Source: JAIOSF01 sp047159865 (GTDB taxonomy: Bacteria; Campylobacterota; Campylobacteria; Campylobacterales; Arcobacteraceae). Taken from it: DNA of 64,000 bases. The stretch covers positions 1,550,001-1,614,000 of the forward strand of contig NZ_AP038804.1 in assembly GCF_047159865.1 (NCBI RefSeq), read 5' to 3'. The translations under genes and the position numbers were made by a program. Below, piece by piece: positions 1-9,313 of this stretch (its first letter is position 1; every line of letters begins with the position of its first letter). The notes beneath the pieces were generated by a model. It had not been told where the DNA came from and ran no database searches. It was given only the letters and a program-made list of their open reading frames with translations.

Positions 1-205
1 TTTTTATACTTGGTCTGAACTAGAACTTGATAATGCAGCAAAAGAGAAAGAAATACTCAAAGATCATAGTTTTGATCTAGTAACAAATAATATTATTTTA
101 AAAATTAATACAACTTCAATAAACAATAAGATAGAATATAAGTTAAACTATAATTTAACAACAAAAAAAATATCAAAAATAAGCATGGATAGATGGATAT
201 ACTAA
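1..205 (+). CDS. C-terminal end of an unidentified gene, probably part of the type II secretion operon
   Basis: An open frame runs in from the left edge (first full codon at base 2) and stops at TAA 203-205, giving about 67 residues ending in the tripeptide WIY. The gene's start lies outside the window. The visible part is rich in Asn, Lys and Ile with alternating hydrophobic residues, as in the C-terminal beta-rich half of a minor pseudopilin, but there is no diagnostic motif. The next gene starts inside it (13-base overlap), so the two are translationally coupled and it most likely belongs to the secretion operon. The pseudopilin idea is inference from position. Confidence 0.6.
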   Translation, partial: FYTWSELELDNAAKEKEILKDHSFDLVTNNIILKINTTSINNKIEYKLNYNLTTKKISKISMDRWIY

Positions 206-1140
206 AAAAAGAGATTTGTTTTTTATCGAAAGATAAAATTTACTGTAGTAAAAATGAAAAAAACTTTAAAAAAGAACTCATTCTTTCACCTTATTACTAT
301 TGGTATTTTGAAAAAAAACTACCAGTATCAAATATAAAAAGAGCAAAAGCAATAGCAGCTCAGATGCTAGAGAGTTCACTCCCTTCTGATAAAGAGTTTG
401 AATATATTTTAAGAGAAAAAGAGAAAAATATATTTGAGATATATGTTTTGGACAAAGAGTTACTTCTTTTGAAACTTCAAACTTTGGGTATTCGAAAAGA
501 GAGTGTTACCACTTTATCTTTTAGCCATATTGAGCTTGAAGAGAGTTGTGTAGAACTCGATGAGAGTTTTGTACTTTGTTATGAAAACAACGCCGCAGAG
601 ATAGTAAAAAGTAAAGTTTCACAAAATACTCTTTTAAATATAAAAATCCAAGAATACCTTGAAACAAAAGAGAAACTAAATTTCAAGTATAGTTTTTCAA
701 AAGGTGACTTACTTCAAAAGTCTTTAGAGATTTTGGAGTCAAATTTTGTAGCTGTTGCTATTGTTCTTGGAATGATTTTTACAAGCTATATGATAAATAT
801 AGTTACTTTAAATAATGTTGCAAACCTTTATGAAAAAAAGCAAAAAGAGACTTTGTCATCACAAACTTATGCAACACATAGTGTTCAACTAAAGTATGTG
901 ATGGATGAAGTTTTACAGTTAGACTTCAAACAAAAAGCACTCAAAAACAAGATGAACCAAATCCTAAAAATCAAAGGAAACAGCAGTACCTATATCTCAA
1001 AAATAGAGTATGATGATGGTGATTGGTTTTTAGATGTTGTTGCCCCTGATAAACAAAAAGCAGAACAACTTATGAAAAATAAAAAATTTGATTTTGTACG
1101 CTCAAATAAAAATATTTTCAAATATGAGAAGGTAAAATAA
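193..1140 (+). CDS. GspL-like type II secretion inner-membrane protein
   Basis: A 315-residue protein with a cytoplasmic N-terminal region of about 185 residues, one transmembrane segment at about 186-208 and a periplasmic C-terminal part with a heptad-like stretch just after the membrane. That topology (large cytoplasmic half, single helix, small periplasmic ferredoxin-like half) is the one known for GspL, which recruits the GspE ATPase to the inner membrane. No strong family motif is visible, and the call rests on topology and on the order L-M-N-C-D-E-F that follows. It overlaps the upstream gene by 13 bases and shares one base with the next start. A PilM/PilN-like fusion is the main alternative. 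Confidence 0.55.
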   Translation: MDILKKEICFLSKDKIYCSKNEKNFKKELILSPYYYWYFEKKLPVSNIKRAKAIAAQMLESSLPSDKEFEYILREKEKNIFEIYVLDKELLLLKLQTLGIRKESVTTLSFSHIELEESCVELDESFVLCYENNAAEIVKSKVSQNTLLNIKIQEYLETKEKLNFKYSFSKGDLLQKSLEILESNFVAVAIVLGMIFTSYMINIVTLNNVANLYEKKQKETLSSQTYATHSVQLKYVMDEVLQLDFKQKALKNKMNQILKIKGNSSTYISKIEYDDGDWFLDVVAPDKQKAEQLMKNKKFDFVRSNKNIFKYEKVK

Positions 1141-1553
1141 TGAAAAAATACCTGAACACAAACACGAAGTTTATCGCTTTGGCATTGCTTGTAGTTTTGA
1201 CTATTAGTAGTATGCTTTATATTCAAACTCTTAAAGAAACTGTACATCAAAACTACAAAAACTATGAAAAAACAGCAAATGAGATCACTATTATTAAACA
1301 ACTCAAAGAGTACTATGGTGACAAAAAATCAAATAAAAGAAAAATATACAATATTTTAAATAACTACAAGTCAAAAACTGTAAGTAAAAAAGAGGACAAA
1401 GCAAGTATAGAGTTCACAATAAGTAAACTAAACTACAAAGAGTTAGATAGTTTAAATAGTGAGCTTCTAAGTAGTGGGGTAAAAGTGGTAAAACTTTCGG
1501 TAAAAAGAGTAGATGCTCATACAGGTGAGTTGTTTTGTAAGGTGATGTTTTGA
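1140..1553 (+). CDS. GspM-like small bitopic secretion protein
   Basis: A 137-residue protein with an N-terminal transmembrane segment at about 12-28 preceded by Lys residues, then a predicted coiled region and a basic alpha/beta domain. GspM proteins have this plan: a short cytoplasmic tail, one helix and a periplasmic ferredoxin-like fold pairing with GspL. The start codon overlaps the previous stop by one base (TAATG) and its end overlaps the next start by four bases. Sequence identity to known GspM cannot be judged by eye, so the name depends on position and topology; PilO-like is equally possible. Confidence 0.5.
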   Translation: MKKYLNTNTKFIALALLVVLTISSMLYIQTLKETVHQNYKNYEKTANEITIIKQLKEYYGDKKSNKRKIYNILNNYKSKTVSKKEDKASIEFTISKLNYKELDSLNSELLSSGVKVVKLSVKRVDAHTGELFCKVMF

Positions 1554-2074
1554 TAGTTTTACGAGCATTAATATATCTTATCATATTTTATAGCACCGTG
1601 GTGTTTTTTTTACCAAAAAATGAGATAGTTTCTTATGTAGATACAAAGTTTTTACAGGCTGAAAAAATTTCTCATAACTTAGCACTTCACAATAAATTTT
1701 TTGGATATACCGGAAAAGACACAAACCTTTTGTATGAAAAAAATAGTGTAGCACTTGTGAAAAATATAGAGATAAACCCATATCTTTTTTATAACACAGC
1801 AACTCTGAATAAAATCAAACTTCAAGGGATGGCAGGAAGTGTTTTCCCTAGTAAAATAGAAAATGCTACAGCTGTTTATAGTGCGCTAGATCCTACAAAA
1901 ATTTTACTAAATATCTCAGGAGATTTTGGTAAGGCTGTAGGGTATTTTGATTTGATGAGTTTTATGGTTCATCTTGAAGTGACACCATCTTCTACACTCA
2001 AAAGAAACTACTCATTCATACTTAAAAATATGAAAAAATCAAATAAAAAATATATATACGAGTATAAGTTATGA
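1550..2074 (+). CDS. GspN-like type II secretion accessory protein
   Basis: A 174-residue protein with an N-terminal hydrophobic anchor (about residues 4-21) and a beta-rich periplasmic remainder with alternating polar and hydrophobic residues, as in the T2SSN family of inner-membrane accessory proteins. It overlaps its neighbours by four bases on each side (ATGA junctions), which implies tight co-translation with the M-like and C-like genes. The family call is tentative and rests on the beta-rich body, size and place between M and C. Confidence 0.45.
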   Translation: MIVLRALIYLIIFYSTVVFFLPKNEIVSYVDTKFLQAEKISHNLALHNKFFGYTGKDTNLLYEKNSVALVKNIEINPYLFYNTATLNKIKLQGMAGSVFPSKIENATAVYSALDPTKILLNISGDFGKAVGYFDLMSFMVHLEVTPSSTLKRNYSFILKNMKKSNKKYIYEYKL

Positions 2075-2820
2075 AAAAAACAATAATAGGTAGTTTTATC
2101 TCTTTTAGTTTTGCTTTAGTTGTAGTTGCTATTGTTGGGTATGTGGTGACTGTTCCATCTTCTGTAAACTTAAGAGATGTAAAGACTATCAATGTAAAAG
2201 ATGCTATCTCAAGTAGTATAAATATACAAGATAAACAAGAAGTGAAAAAAACTGTAAATAGTGTAGATTATCTAAACAGTTGGAAACTAAGTGCCACAGT
2301 TATATCTACAAACTCTTTTGCTATGGTTATAAAAGGGAAAGACTCAAAAATATTGAAACTCAAAGATGAACTTGAGGGCTATGAGGTTAAAAAAATACAA
2401 AAAGAGAAAGTGCTTTTCTCTACGAAGACTGATGATATTTGGTTATATATAAAAAGCAAAAAAAGAACATTGAAAAATGTTACAAGGGTTTCTAAAAGAA
2501 AAAATAGTTTTTCTATCAAAAAAAGAACATTTTCGCAGTTTATGAAAAGTCCTGAAAAACTTTTAAAAACAATTAACATCATGCCTGAAATGAGCAACAA
2601 TATATTTCAAGGTATGAAAGTAGTGAGTATTTTAGAGGGTTCGTTTTTGTACAGATATGGCTTAAGAAAAGGTGATATTATCAAAAAAATAAATGGTAAA
2701 AAACTACTCTCTATAGCAGATGGAATAAGTGCTTACCAAAATATACTTTCAAGCAATAGATTTAGTATCGCAGTACTAAGAGATAATAAAATAGAGGAAT
2801 TTAAATATGATGTTAGGTAA
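2071..2820 (+). CDS. GspC-like type II secretion protein with PDZ domain
   Basis: A 249-residue inner-membrane protein: transmembrane helix at about 7-28, a homology region at about 70-130 and a PDZ domain at about 175-249, recognisable by the SILEGSFLYRYGLRKGDII core. GspC links the inner-membrane platform to the secretin through its homology region, and its PDZ domain contributes to substrate selection. The HR plus PDZ order is diagnostic, so this is the best supported of the four small platform genes. It starts four bases inside the preceding gene, and the secretin gene starts 14 bases before its stop. Confidence 0.72.
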   Translation: MKKTIIGSFISFSFALVVVAIVGYVVTVPSSVNLRDVKTINVKDAISSSINIQDKQEVKKTVNSVDYLNSWKLSATVISTNSFAMVIKGKDSKILKLKDELEGYEVKKIQKEKVLFSTKTDDIWLYIKSKKRTLKNVTRVSKRKNSFSIKKRTFSQFMKSPEKLLKTINIMPEMSNNIFQGMKVVSILEGSFLYRYGLRKGDIIKKINGKKLLSIADGISAYQNILSSNRFSIAVLRDNKIEEFKYDVR

Positions 2821-4813
2821 AATTTTTATAGTGAGTGTTGTTTTTGTTTGCACACTTTTTGCAAATCCAAAAGAGGAAACAGTAGAGTTAAACTTTGTAA
2901 ACACTCCAATAAGTCACTTAACCACACTTATTAGTTCAATCACAGGAAACAACTTTGTAAGTGACGGAGAGATCCCTGGTAACTTTACTTTTGTATCACA
3001 AAAAGCTATCAAAAAATCAAACCTTATGTCTGTATATGAAATGATCTTGAGAACAAAAGGGTATATGATAGTAAATCATGAAGATAAAGGCTTCTTTATG
3101 ATCACTAGAAACAACAACGCTCAAAGAGAAAACATAGAGTTCGATACAGATAAAAACAACTATGAAATCAAAACAGAAGTTGTGAACTTAGAGTACTTTA
3201 AACCCTCAAAAATCAAAGCAATAGTTCAGCCATATTTTACAAGTGCTGGAAAAGTTGTGGCTGATGATTCTCTTGGTTTTTTGATGATAACTGACTATTT
3301 TGATAGTATTGAAAAAATCAAAAAAATCATCAAAAAAATAGACAAACCAAAAGGTTTGCAACTTCATTGGGTACGACTAGAAAATGTAAATATCAAAAAT
3401 GTATTTCCTCAGATTCAAAACTTAGCAAAAATAGTATCAGCCCAATATAGAAAACCTATAGAAGTTATAGAAGATAAAAGCTCAAATACTGTTATCATCT
3501 CGTGTGAAGGTGATGAGTATATAGAGCTTGCAAAACTTATCAGAAAAGTTGATAGTCAGTCTAAACTGAACTTAAACTCATCGGTTATCAACCTCAAAAA
3601 CTCAAAAGCAGCAGATGTAGTAAAAATTATCCAAGAGATGGAAAAAACACGATATGCAAAAGGTGACATCAAAGATAGAGAACAGATCTCTATATCGCAC
3701 GATGTATCATTAAATGCGATTATTTTAATGGGTGAACAAAAAGTTATCAACAACTACAAAGCTATTATCGAAAGACTAGATGAACCAAAAAAACAAGTGT
3801 ATGTAGAAGCACAAATCATCGAAATCAACGAAGACAAAGCAAAAGACTTGGGGATAAAATGGGATAGTTTACTTGGTGGAAAATTCAACACAAATGGTGG
3901 TTGGGCTGCAGGTTTAAATCTTAACGGTGCAGGAGCAGCTCCTGCAATTACAAATTTTCTTAAATTTGGACCCAAAGTTGAAGTTTTCGGTGATAATGAT
4001 GATGTTACTAGAGTCACTTCGTATAAGGATCCTTCTATTCCAAATGGACTAACTGTAGGTGCGATGATAAATCTTTTACAGTCAAATGGAGCAAGTAAAA
4101 TACTCTCTTCACCAAAACTTTTATGTATGGACAATCAAGAATCAAGTATCTATGTAGGGCAAGTAGCACCATTTAAAACAGCAGCAGCTGTTAATACAGC
4201 TGAAACAACATCGGGTGCAAGTTATAGCTACAAAGATGTAGGTCTAACTCTAAAAATCAAGCCACAAATCATGGCAGATGGGAAAGTACGACTAGATGTA
4301 ACAAATAAACTAGAAGATATCATAGCAACAGGTGAAGATGGAACACTTCCTACAACTACAAAAAGAGAAGTAACATCAACATCTATAGTAAACGATGGAA
4401 ACGAGATCGTTATAGCGGGACTTATAAAAGATAAAATAGTAAAAAATAAATCTCAAGTACCATTTTTGGGTGATATTCCATTTTTAGGGGCACTGTTTAG
4501 AAACAACTCTACATCAGTTTCAAGAGTAAACTTAGTAGTTATCCTAAAACCAACTATTGTAAAAGATGTAGAAGAGTTACCAGCAGATTCACTGATGATA
4601 CAAAGTAAGCTTATCTCTAAAAAAGATTTACTTATGATGCAAGAGCTTCAAAAAATAGAAAATGAAGAAAAAAATACTACACAAGAGTCAAAAGATGAAA
4701 GTGTAGAAGTTATCGAAGTGGAAAAAGAGATAGAAAAAAAAGAGAATACTCAAGAAGATAAAAATACAAATCAAATAAACCATGAAAATAGACTCAAAGC
4801 TATGGGTTTGTAG
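2807..4813 (+). CDS. gspD: Type II secretion secretin (GspD)
   Basis: A 668-residue outer-membrane secretin. A Sec signal peptide (about 1-19) is followed by an N0 domain, repeated N1-N3 modules to about residue 330, and the secretin core from about 330 to 590 with the typical VYVEAQIIEI entry, a glycine-rich gate region and the VPFLGDIPFLGALF motif. The last 65 or so residues are a Lys/Glu-rich hydrophilic tail, plausibly the pilotin-interacting or unstructured S-domain equivalent. ATGATG at 2807 offers two adjacent starts. It is coupled to the GspC-like gene, and gspE follows after 15 bases with a GGTGAT ribosome site. Confidence 0.92.
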   Translation: MMLGKIFIVSVVFVCTLFANPKEETVELNFVNTPISHLTTLISSITGNNFVSDGEIPGNFTFVSQKAIKKSNLMSVYEMILRTKGYMIVNHEDKGFFMITRNNNAQRENIEFDTDKNNYEIKTEVVNLEYFKPSKIKAIVQPYFTSAGKVVADDSLGFLMITDYFDSIEKIKKIIKKIDKPKGLQLHWVRLENVNIKNVFPQIQNLAKIVSAQYRKPIEVIEDKSSNTVIISCEGDEYIELAKLIRKVDSQSKLNLNSSVINLKNSKAADVVKIIQEMEKTRYAKGDIKDREQISISHDVSLNAIILMGEQKVINNYKAIIERLDEPKKQVYVEAQIIEINEDKAKDLGIKWDSLLGGKFNTNGGWAAGLNLNGAGAAPAITNFLKFGPKVEVFGDNDDVTRVTSYKDPSIPNGLTVGAMINLLQSNGASKILSSPKLLCMDNQESSIYVGQVAPFKTAAAVNTAETTSGASYSYKDVGLTLKIKPQIMADGKVRLDVTNKLEDIIATGEDGTLPTTTKREVTSTSIVNDGNEIVIAGLIKDKIVKNKSQVPFLGDIPFLGALFRNNSTSVSRVNLVVILKPTIVKDVEELPADSLMIQSKLISKKDLLMMQELQKIENEEKNTTQESKDESVEVIEVEKEIEKKENTQEDKNTNQINHENRLKAMGL

Positions 4814-4828
4814 TAGAGTAGGTGATAT

Positions 4829-6331
4829 ATGATTAATTTAAAACATATACAAACACAACTCACAATAGATGAGTTTGATGAGAAGTATCCAAAAGAGTTG
4901 TTTTTGAAATATGGTGTATTTTTCGTAAAAGATGATACAGCAAAATATATTGCCGTTCCAAATGAAAATATGATGGAGGCTTTGGCATTTTTGTCACACT
5001 ATGAGTTTAGTGAAGATATTGTCCATATAGAAAACTATGACAATATGTACAACGATCTTTTAGATATGAAAAAAGCAGATGAAAAAGATGATGATATCGA
5101 AGACTCAATGGATGACGATGAGGAGATTTTAGACTTTTTAAAAAACTCAGAAGATCTTTTGAAGTCTGAAGAATCAGCACCTATCATACAGTTTGTAAAT
5201 AGAATGTTTTATCAGTCTATCAAACAAGATGCTTCAGATATACATGTCGAACCATCTAAAGATGAAAGTGAGATTAGATTTCGTGTAAATGGTGTGCTTC
5301 ATAAGTATATCACTATCCCTAAAAGTGCTGTAAATAGTATAGTAAACCGTATCAAAGTTGTATCAAATCTTGATATATCTGAAAAAAGAATACCTCAAGA
5401 TGGAAGAACTCAGATCACAATAGCAGGTAAAAAGCTCGATATCAGGGTTTCTACTTTGCCTGTACACGCTGGGGAACGAATTGTTATGCGGGTACTTATG
5501 CAAGCTGATACTATCCCTACTATTGAGCAGTTGGGTTTGAGTGATGATATAGCAGGTGAATTGAAAAAAAATGTAAAATCACCTCATGGAATCATTTTAG
5601 TAACAGGACCTACAGGAAGTGGTAAGTCTACTACTTTATACTCTTTATTACAGATGATAAAAAGTAGCCAAACAAATATCATGACTATAGAAGATCCTGT
5701 TGAGTATAATCTAAGCGGTATTTCTCAAACTTCTGTAAATGTAAAAGCGGGACTTACTTTTGCAAAAGGGTTGCGTTCTATTTTACGGCAAGATCCAGAT
5801 GTAGTACTTATAGGTGAGATGAGAGATAAAGAAACATCTCAAATAGCTATACAGGCTTCACTTACAGGTCACCTTGTATTCTCTACACTTCATACAAATG
5901 ACTCAGCTTCATCTATCACACGACTTATAGATATAGGTGTAGAAAATTTTCTTATATCATCTTCTTTGATATCTGTATTAGCTCAACGGTTAGTACGAAG
6001 ACTCTGTGATGATTGTAAAGAGGAAACTTCGTTAGATGAGTATGAAGCAAACCTTTTAAAAATCGATAAAAATACAAAAGTATATAAAGAAGTAGGGTGT
6101 GCAAAATGTAACAATAGTGGATTTAGTGGTAGAATCGCAGTTGGGGAACTGTTGCAAATAGACTCAAAAATCAAACAGATGATTCAAGAGGGTGCAAACG
6201 ATTATACTATCAAAAACTATGCCATCAATGATAAAGGAATGAAAACACTTAAAGATAGAGGTGTAGACCTTTTAGTAGCTGGACAAACTACTTCAAGTGA
6301 AGTGATAAAACTCTCTATGGACAATGAATAA
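4829..6331 (+). CDS. gspE: Type II secretion ATPase GspE
   Basis: A 500-residue cytoplasmic ATPase that powers pseudopilus assembly. The N-terminal 130 residues form a divergent docking region containing an acidic stretch (about 85-105). The ATPase core carries Walker A GPTGSGKS at residues 260-267, an Asp box, the Walker B segment VVLIGEMRD and a His box. A four-cysteine zinc site C393-x2-C396...C424-x2-C427 is intact, which separates GspE/PilB from PilT retraction ATPases. Its stop overlaps the gspF start by one base (TAATG). Confidence 0.93.
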   Translation: MINLKHIQTQLTIDEFDEKYPKELFLKYGVFFVKDDTAKYIAVPNENMMEALAFLSHYEFSEDIVHIENYDNMYNDLLDMKKADEKDDDIEDSMDDDEEILDFLKNSEDLLKSEESAPIIQFVNRMFYQSIKQDASDIHVEPSKDESEIRFRVNGVLHKYITIPKSAVNSIVNRIKVVSNLDISEKRIPQDGRTQITIAGKKLDIRVSTLPVHAGERIVMRVLMQADTIPTIEQLGLSDDIAGELKKNVKSPHGIILVTGPTGSGKSTTLYSLLQMIKSSQTNIMTIEDPVEYNLSGISQTSVNVKAGLTFAKGLRSILRQDPDVVLIGEMRDKETSQIAIQASLTGHLVFSTLHTNDSASSITRLIDIGVENFLISSSLISVLAQRLVRRLCDDCKEETSLDEYEANLLKIDKNTKVYKEVGCAKCNNSGFSGRIAVGELLQIDSKIKQMIQEGANDYTIKNYAINDKGMKTLKDRGVDLLVAGQTTSSEVIKLSMDNE

Positions 6332-7557
6332 TGTTGTTTTCCTATAAAGGTATCGATACAAGTGGAAAAACGATATCTTCTCGAATCGAAGCAAACTCAA
6401 AAGAGGAAGCAACAGAAAAGATAAAAAACCTTGGTATCTTTATAGAGAAAATAAAAGAGATAGATGGGGAAGGATTTGTCTCAAATATCAGAGATTTTTT
6501 TCATCATAGATACAATAAAATACCTATAAACTACCTTTCTGCTATGAGTAAAGAGCTTTCTATTTATTTGCGTTCTGGTATGAACCTTACTCAGGCTCTT
6601 ACTCTTTTAAAAGATCAGCAAGAAAATGCAAAGATGACACAGTTTATCGAGCATATTTACAAGCTAATGATAGAGGGAAGCTCTTTCTCAGATGCTTTAA
6701 ATGATCAAACTATATATTTCATACCAGAGTTTTACCTCAAAACAATAGAAGCTAGTGAAAGTAGTGGAAATCTTGAAAAAGTTTTAGAACAACTTTCAAC
6801 ACTTTTAAGAGACAACCAAAAAATGGAAAACGAAGTACAAAATGCTTTGGTCTATCCTATTTTTATTTTTGTGATGGCTATGTTTGTTGTGATATTTCTC
6901 ATCAACTATGTTATACCAAAAATATCTAAAATATTTGAACAGATGAAACAAGAGTTACCTATGAGTACTCAAATAGTTGTGGGTATTGGAAACTTTATGC
7001 AAGAGTGGGGGAGCTATTTGTTTTTTACTCTTTTATTTTTGATTGTTATTATTATGTCTATTATAAAAGCAAATGAACATATTCAGATAAAACTAGATAA
7101 GATGTTGCTCAAAGTTCCACTTGTAGGAAAGCTTATATTTGTATCTGAAATAGCTAGATTTAGTATCATCACTTCAAATCTTTTAAATGCGGGTATGCCT
7201 TTTGTTCAAGCTATTTTACTTGCAACAAAAACATTTAAAAACAAAGCTATTTTGCATGAGTTTGCACAAGTGAACAAAAACATAGTAGAGGGAAAATCTC
7301 TTTCAAAGTCGTTACAAAACATTACAAGTATAGATATTCCAAAATCATTTGTTCACTCCGTAGGTATAGGTGAATCAAGTGGAAATTTACCTGAGATGAT
7401 GGATAATATCTCTGAAATATATACTTATGATATGAAAAATAAAAAAGATAAGTTTTTGGCACTTTTAGAACCTAGTGTTATATTGTTTATGGGAATTGTT
7501 GTAGGGTTTATTGTGATGTCTATGTTGTTACCTATTTTTAACATAAACTTTAAGTAA
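6331..7557 (+). CDS. gspF: Type II secretion platform protein GspF
   Basis: A 408-residue polytopic inner-membrane protein of the GspF/PilC family, the rotor-like platform on which GspE acts. It shows the two T2SSF repeats (about 70-195 and 275-395), each with an acidic SESSG or GESSG turn, and three strong hydrophobic segments at about 170-195, 225-245 and 375-398. Length matches the family. It directly follows gspE and is followed ten bases later by an outer-membrane protein gene, so all are probably on one transcript. Confidence 0.92.
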   Translation: MLFSYKGIDTSGKTISSRIEANSKEEATEKIKNLGIFIEKIKEIDGEGFVSNIRDFFHHRYNKIPINYLSAMSKELSIYLRSGMNLTQALTLLKDQQENAKMTQFIEHIYKLMIEGSSFSDALNDQTIYFIPEFYLKTIEASESSGNLEKVLEQLSTLLRDNQKMENEVQNALVYPIFIFVMAMFVVIFLINYVIPKISKIFEQMKQELPMSTQIVVGIGNFMQEWGSYLFFTLLFLIVIIMSIIKANEHIQIKLDKMLLKVPLVGKLIFVSEIARFSIITSNLLNAGMPFVQAILLATKTFKNKAILHEFAQVNKNIVEGKSLSKSLQNITSIDIPKSFVHSVGIGESSGNLPEMMDNISEIYTYDMKNKKDKFLALLEPSVILFMGIVVGFIVMSMLLPIFNINFK

Positions 7558-7567
7558 AGGGTAAAAT

Positions 7568-8350
7568 ATGAAAAAATTTTTAGTAGGGTCAATTTTGGCT
7601 TTAGGTATCAGTACTCTTCAAGCTTCTTCTTTAGAAGTGGGACTAGGAAGTTTGAAGTTTGACTATAATGAGTATAAAGAAGATGGCACTTGGTTAGATA
7701 GTGAAACAAATAGTAAGTATGACTTAGATGGTGGTTTTGTAAAATATGAACATAATTTAGGTGTAGTAAAAGATGAAGATATAAAATATACTCAATACCT
7801 TGAATTATATTATAGTTTTCATCTCAATACTACAGATTATGATGGTTCGTTACAAGATGGAACTCCACATCAAACTATAACAGATAATTATCTTCATCAA
7901 GGACATTTACGATATAAAGCTATCAATAAAATAGAAAACTATGAGTTAGGTATGTTTTTTGGATTAGGTTATAGATATTGGGATAGAGATATTTTAGGTT
8001 CAGCTGGTTACTTAGAAACTTATGAATGGCCTTATTATGAAGTTGGACTTAGTTGGAAGTGGTATGATAAAAACTTCTATATGGGAGCAGATATATCATA
8101 TCAAAAAGCATATCAACCAAAAATGTATGCACATTTAAATGGTGGACTTGATTTTGATTTGGGTGATACAAAGGGGTATAAGATAGATATACCTTTAGGA
8201 TATAAAGTAAATGAAAGTTGGGATATAATTGCGCATTATATTTATGATAGCTGGGATATTGAGAAGTCAAATATCATCAATGGTCATTATGAGCCTTCGA
8301 GTGAAACAAAAAACAGCTATGCTTATATCAGTTTGAAATATAAATTTTAA
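7568..8350 (+). CDS. Outer-membrane beta-barrel protein at the end of the secretion operon
   Basis: A 260-residue protein with a clear signal peptide (about 1-19, cleavage after LQA) and a body of alternating aromatic and polar residues very rich in Tyr, Trp and Asp, ending in YKF. A C-terminal Phe is the usual signal for BAM-mediated barrel insertion, so this is probably a small barrel of roughly 8-12 strands. I do not recognise a family. It lies ten bases after gspF with an AAAGGG ribosome site and 12 bases before mqnD. It could be a secretion accessory or simply a passenger on the same transcript. Confidence 0.72.
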   Translation: MKKFLVGSILALGISTLQASSLEVGLGSLKFDYNEYKEDGTWLDSETNSKYDLDGGFVKYEHNLGVVKDEDIKYTQYLELYYSFHLNTTDYDGSLQDGTPHQTITDNYLHQGHLRYKAINKIENYELGMFFGLGYRYWDRDILGSAGYLETYEWPYYEVGLSWKWYDKNFYMGADISYQKAYQPKMYAHLNGGLDFDLGDTKGYKIDIPLGYKVNESWDIIAHYIYDSWDIEKSNIINGHYEPSSETKNSYAYISLKYKF

Positions 8351-8362
8351 TGAAGGAAAGAA

Positions 8363-9226
8363 ATGGATAAAATTTTAGTAGCTCACTCACCAGATGCAGA
8401 TGACATTTTTATGTACTACGCTATCAAATTTGGCTGGGTAACTTTACAAGATACAGAGTTTGACAATATTGCTTTAGATATAGAAACACTCAACCAAGCG
8501 ACTCTTAGAGGAGAGTATGATATTTGTGCGATTAGTTTTGCACTGTACCCTTTTGTGAAAAAAGATTTTGCACTTTTGAAAACAGCTGTAAGTTTTGGTG
8601 AGGGTTATGGTCCTAAAATCGTAAAACTCAAAGATACAAAACTTAAAAAGAATTTTAAAGTTGCATTGAGTGGAAAGTACACTACAAATGCGTTGTTATT
8701 CAAAATCAAATACCCTGATGCTCGTATAACATATATGAACTTTTTAGAGATAGAACAAGCTGTTCTTGATGGTGTTGTTGATGCTGGTGTTTTAATACAT
8801 GAATCAATTTTGACTTATGATGATCGTTTAGAAGTGGAAGCTGAACTTTGGGATATTTGGCAAGAGTTAGCAGGAAAAGAGTTACCTCTACCTTTAGGGG
8901 GAATGTGTTTACGAAGAAGTATCCCTTTAAACAAAGCAATAGAGTATGAAAACACACTTATAAAAGCAGTAAAAGTAGCCAATGATAACAAACTACTTCT
9001 TTCAAAAATGCTTTTAGAGAGAGATTTGATTCGTGTTGATCATGATACTCTACAAACATATTTAGACCTCTATGCAAATGATAATTCAATAGAATTAAGC
9101 CCTTTACAATATCAAGCTTTAGATAAGTTATATAGTTTAGGTTTCGAGCATGGTTTTTATGATGAGATTGTCAAATCTCAAAACTACCTTATCCCTTCTG
9201 AGTATAAAGAGTTACGCAACTCTTAA
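8363..9226 (+). CDS. mqnD: 1,4-dihydroxy-6-naphthoate synthase (MqnD), futalosine menaquinone pathway
   Basis: A 287-residue enzyme of the MqnA/MqnD periplasmic-binding-protein fold. MqnD converts cyclic dehypoxanthine futalosine to 1,4-dihydroxy-6-naphthoate in the alternative menaquinone pathway used by Campylobacterota. Family features are the N-terminal AHSPDADDIFMYYA loop, a GYGP segment, the His in LIHES (H146, matching the catalytic His described for this family) and the PLPLGGMCLRR motif. There is no signal peptide, as expected for the cytoplasmic enzyme. It follows the barrel gene by 12 bases with an AAGGAAAG ribosome site. MqnA is the main alternative, but the HE and PLPLGG motifs favour MqnD. 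Confidence 0.82.
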   Translation: MDKILVAHSPDADDIFMYYAIKFGWVTLQDTEFDNIALDIETLNQATLRGEYDICAISFALYPFVKKDFALLKTAVSFGEGYGPKIVKLKDTKLKKNFKVALSGKYTTNALLFKIKYPDARITYMNFLEIEQAVLDGVVDAGVLIHESILTYDDRLEVEAELWDIWQELAGKELPLPLGGMCLRRSIPLNKAIEYENTLIKAVKVANDNKLLLSKMLLERDLIRVDHDTLQTYLDLYANDNSIELSPLQYQALDKLYSLGFEHGFYDEIVKSQNYLIPSEYKELRNS

Positions 9227-9313
9227 TACTCATCTTTTTTACTCTAGATTATTTAGTATTTTTTAACTCTATTATTATATACTCATCTTTGAATTTTAAT
9301 TTAAAGGAAAAGT

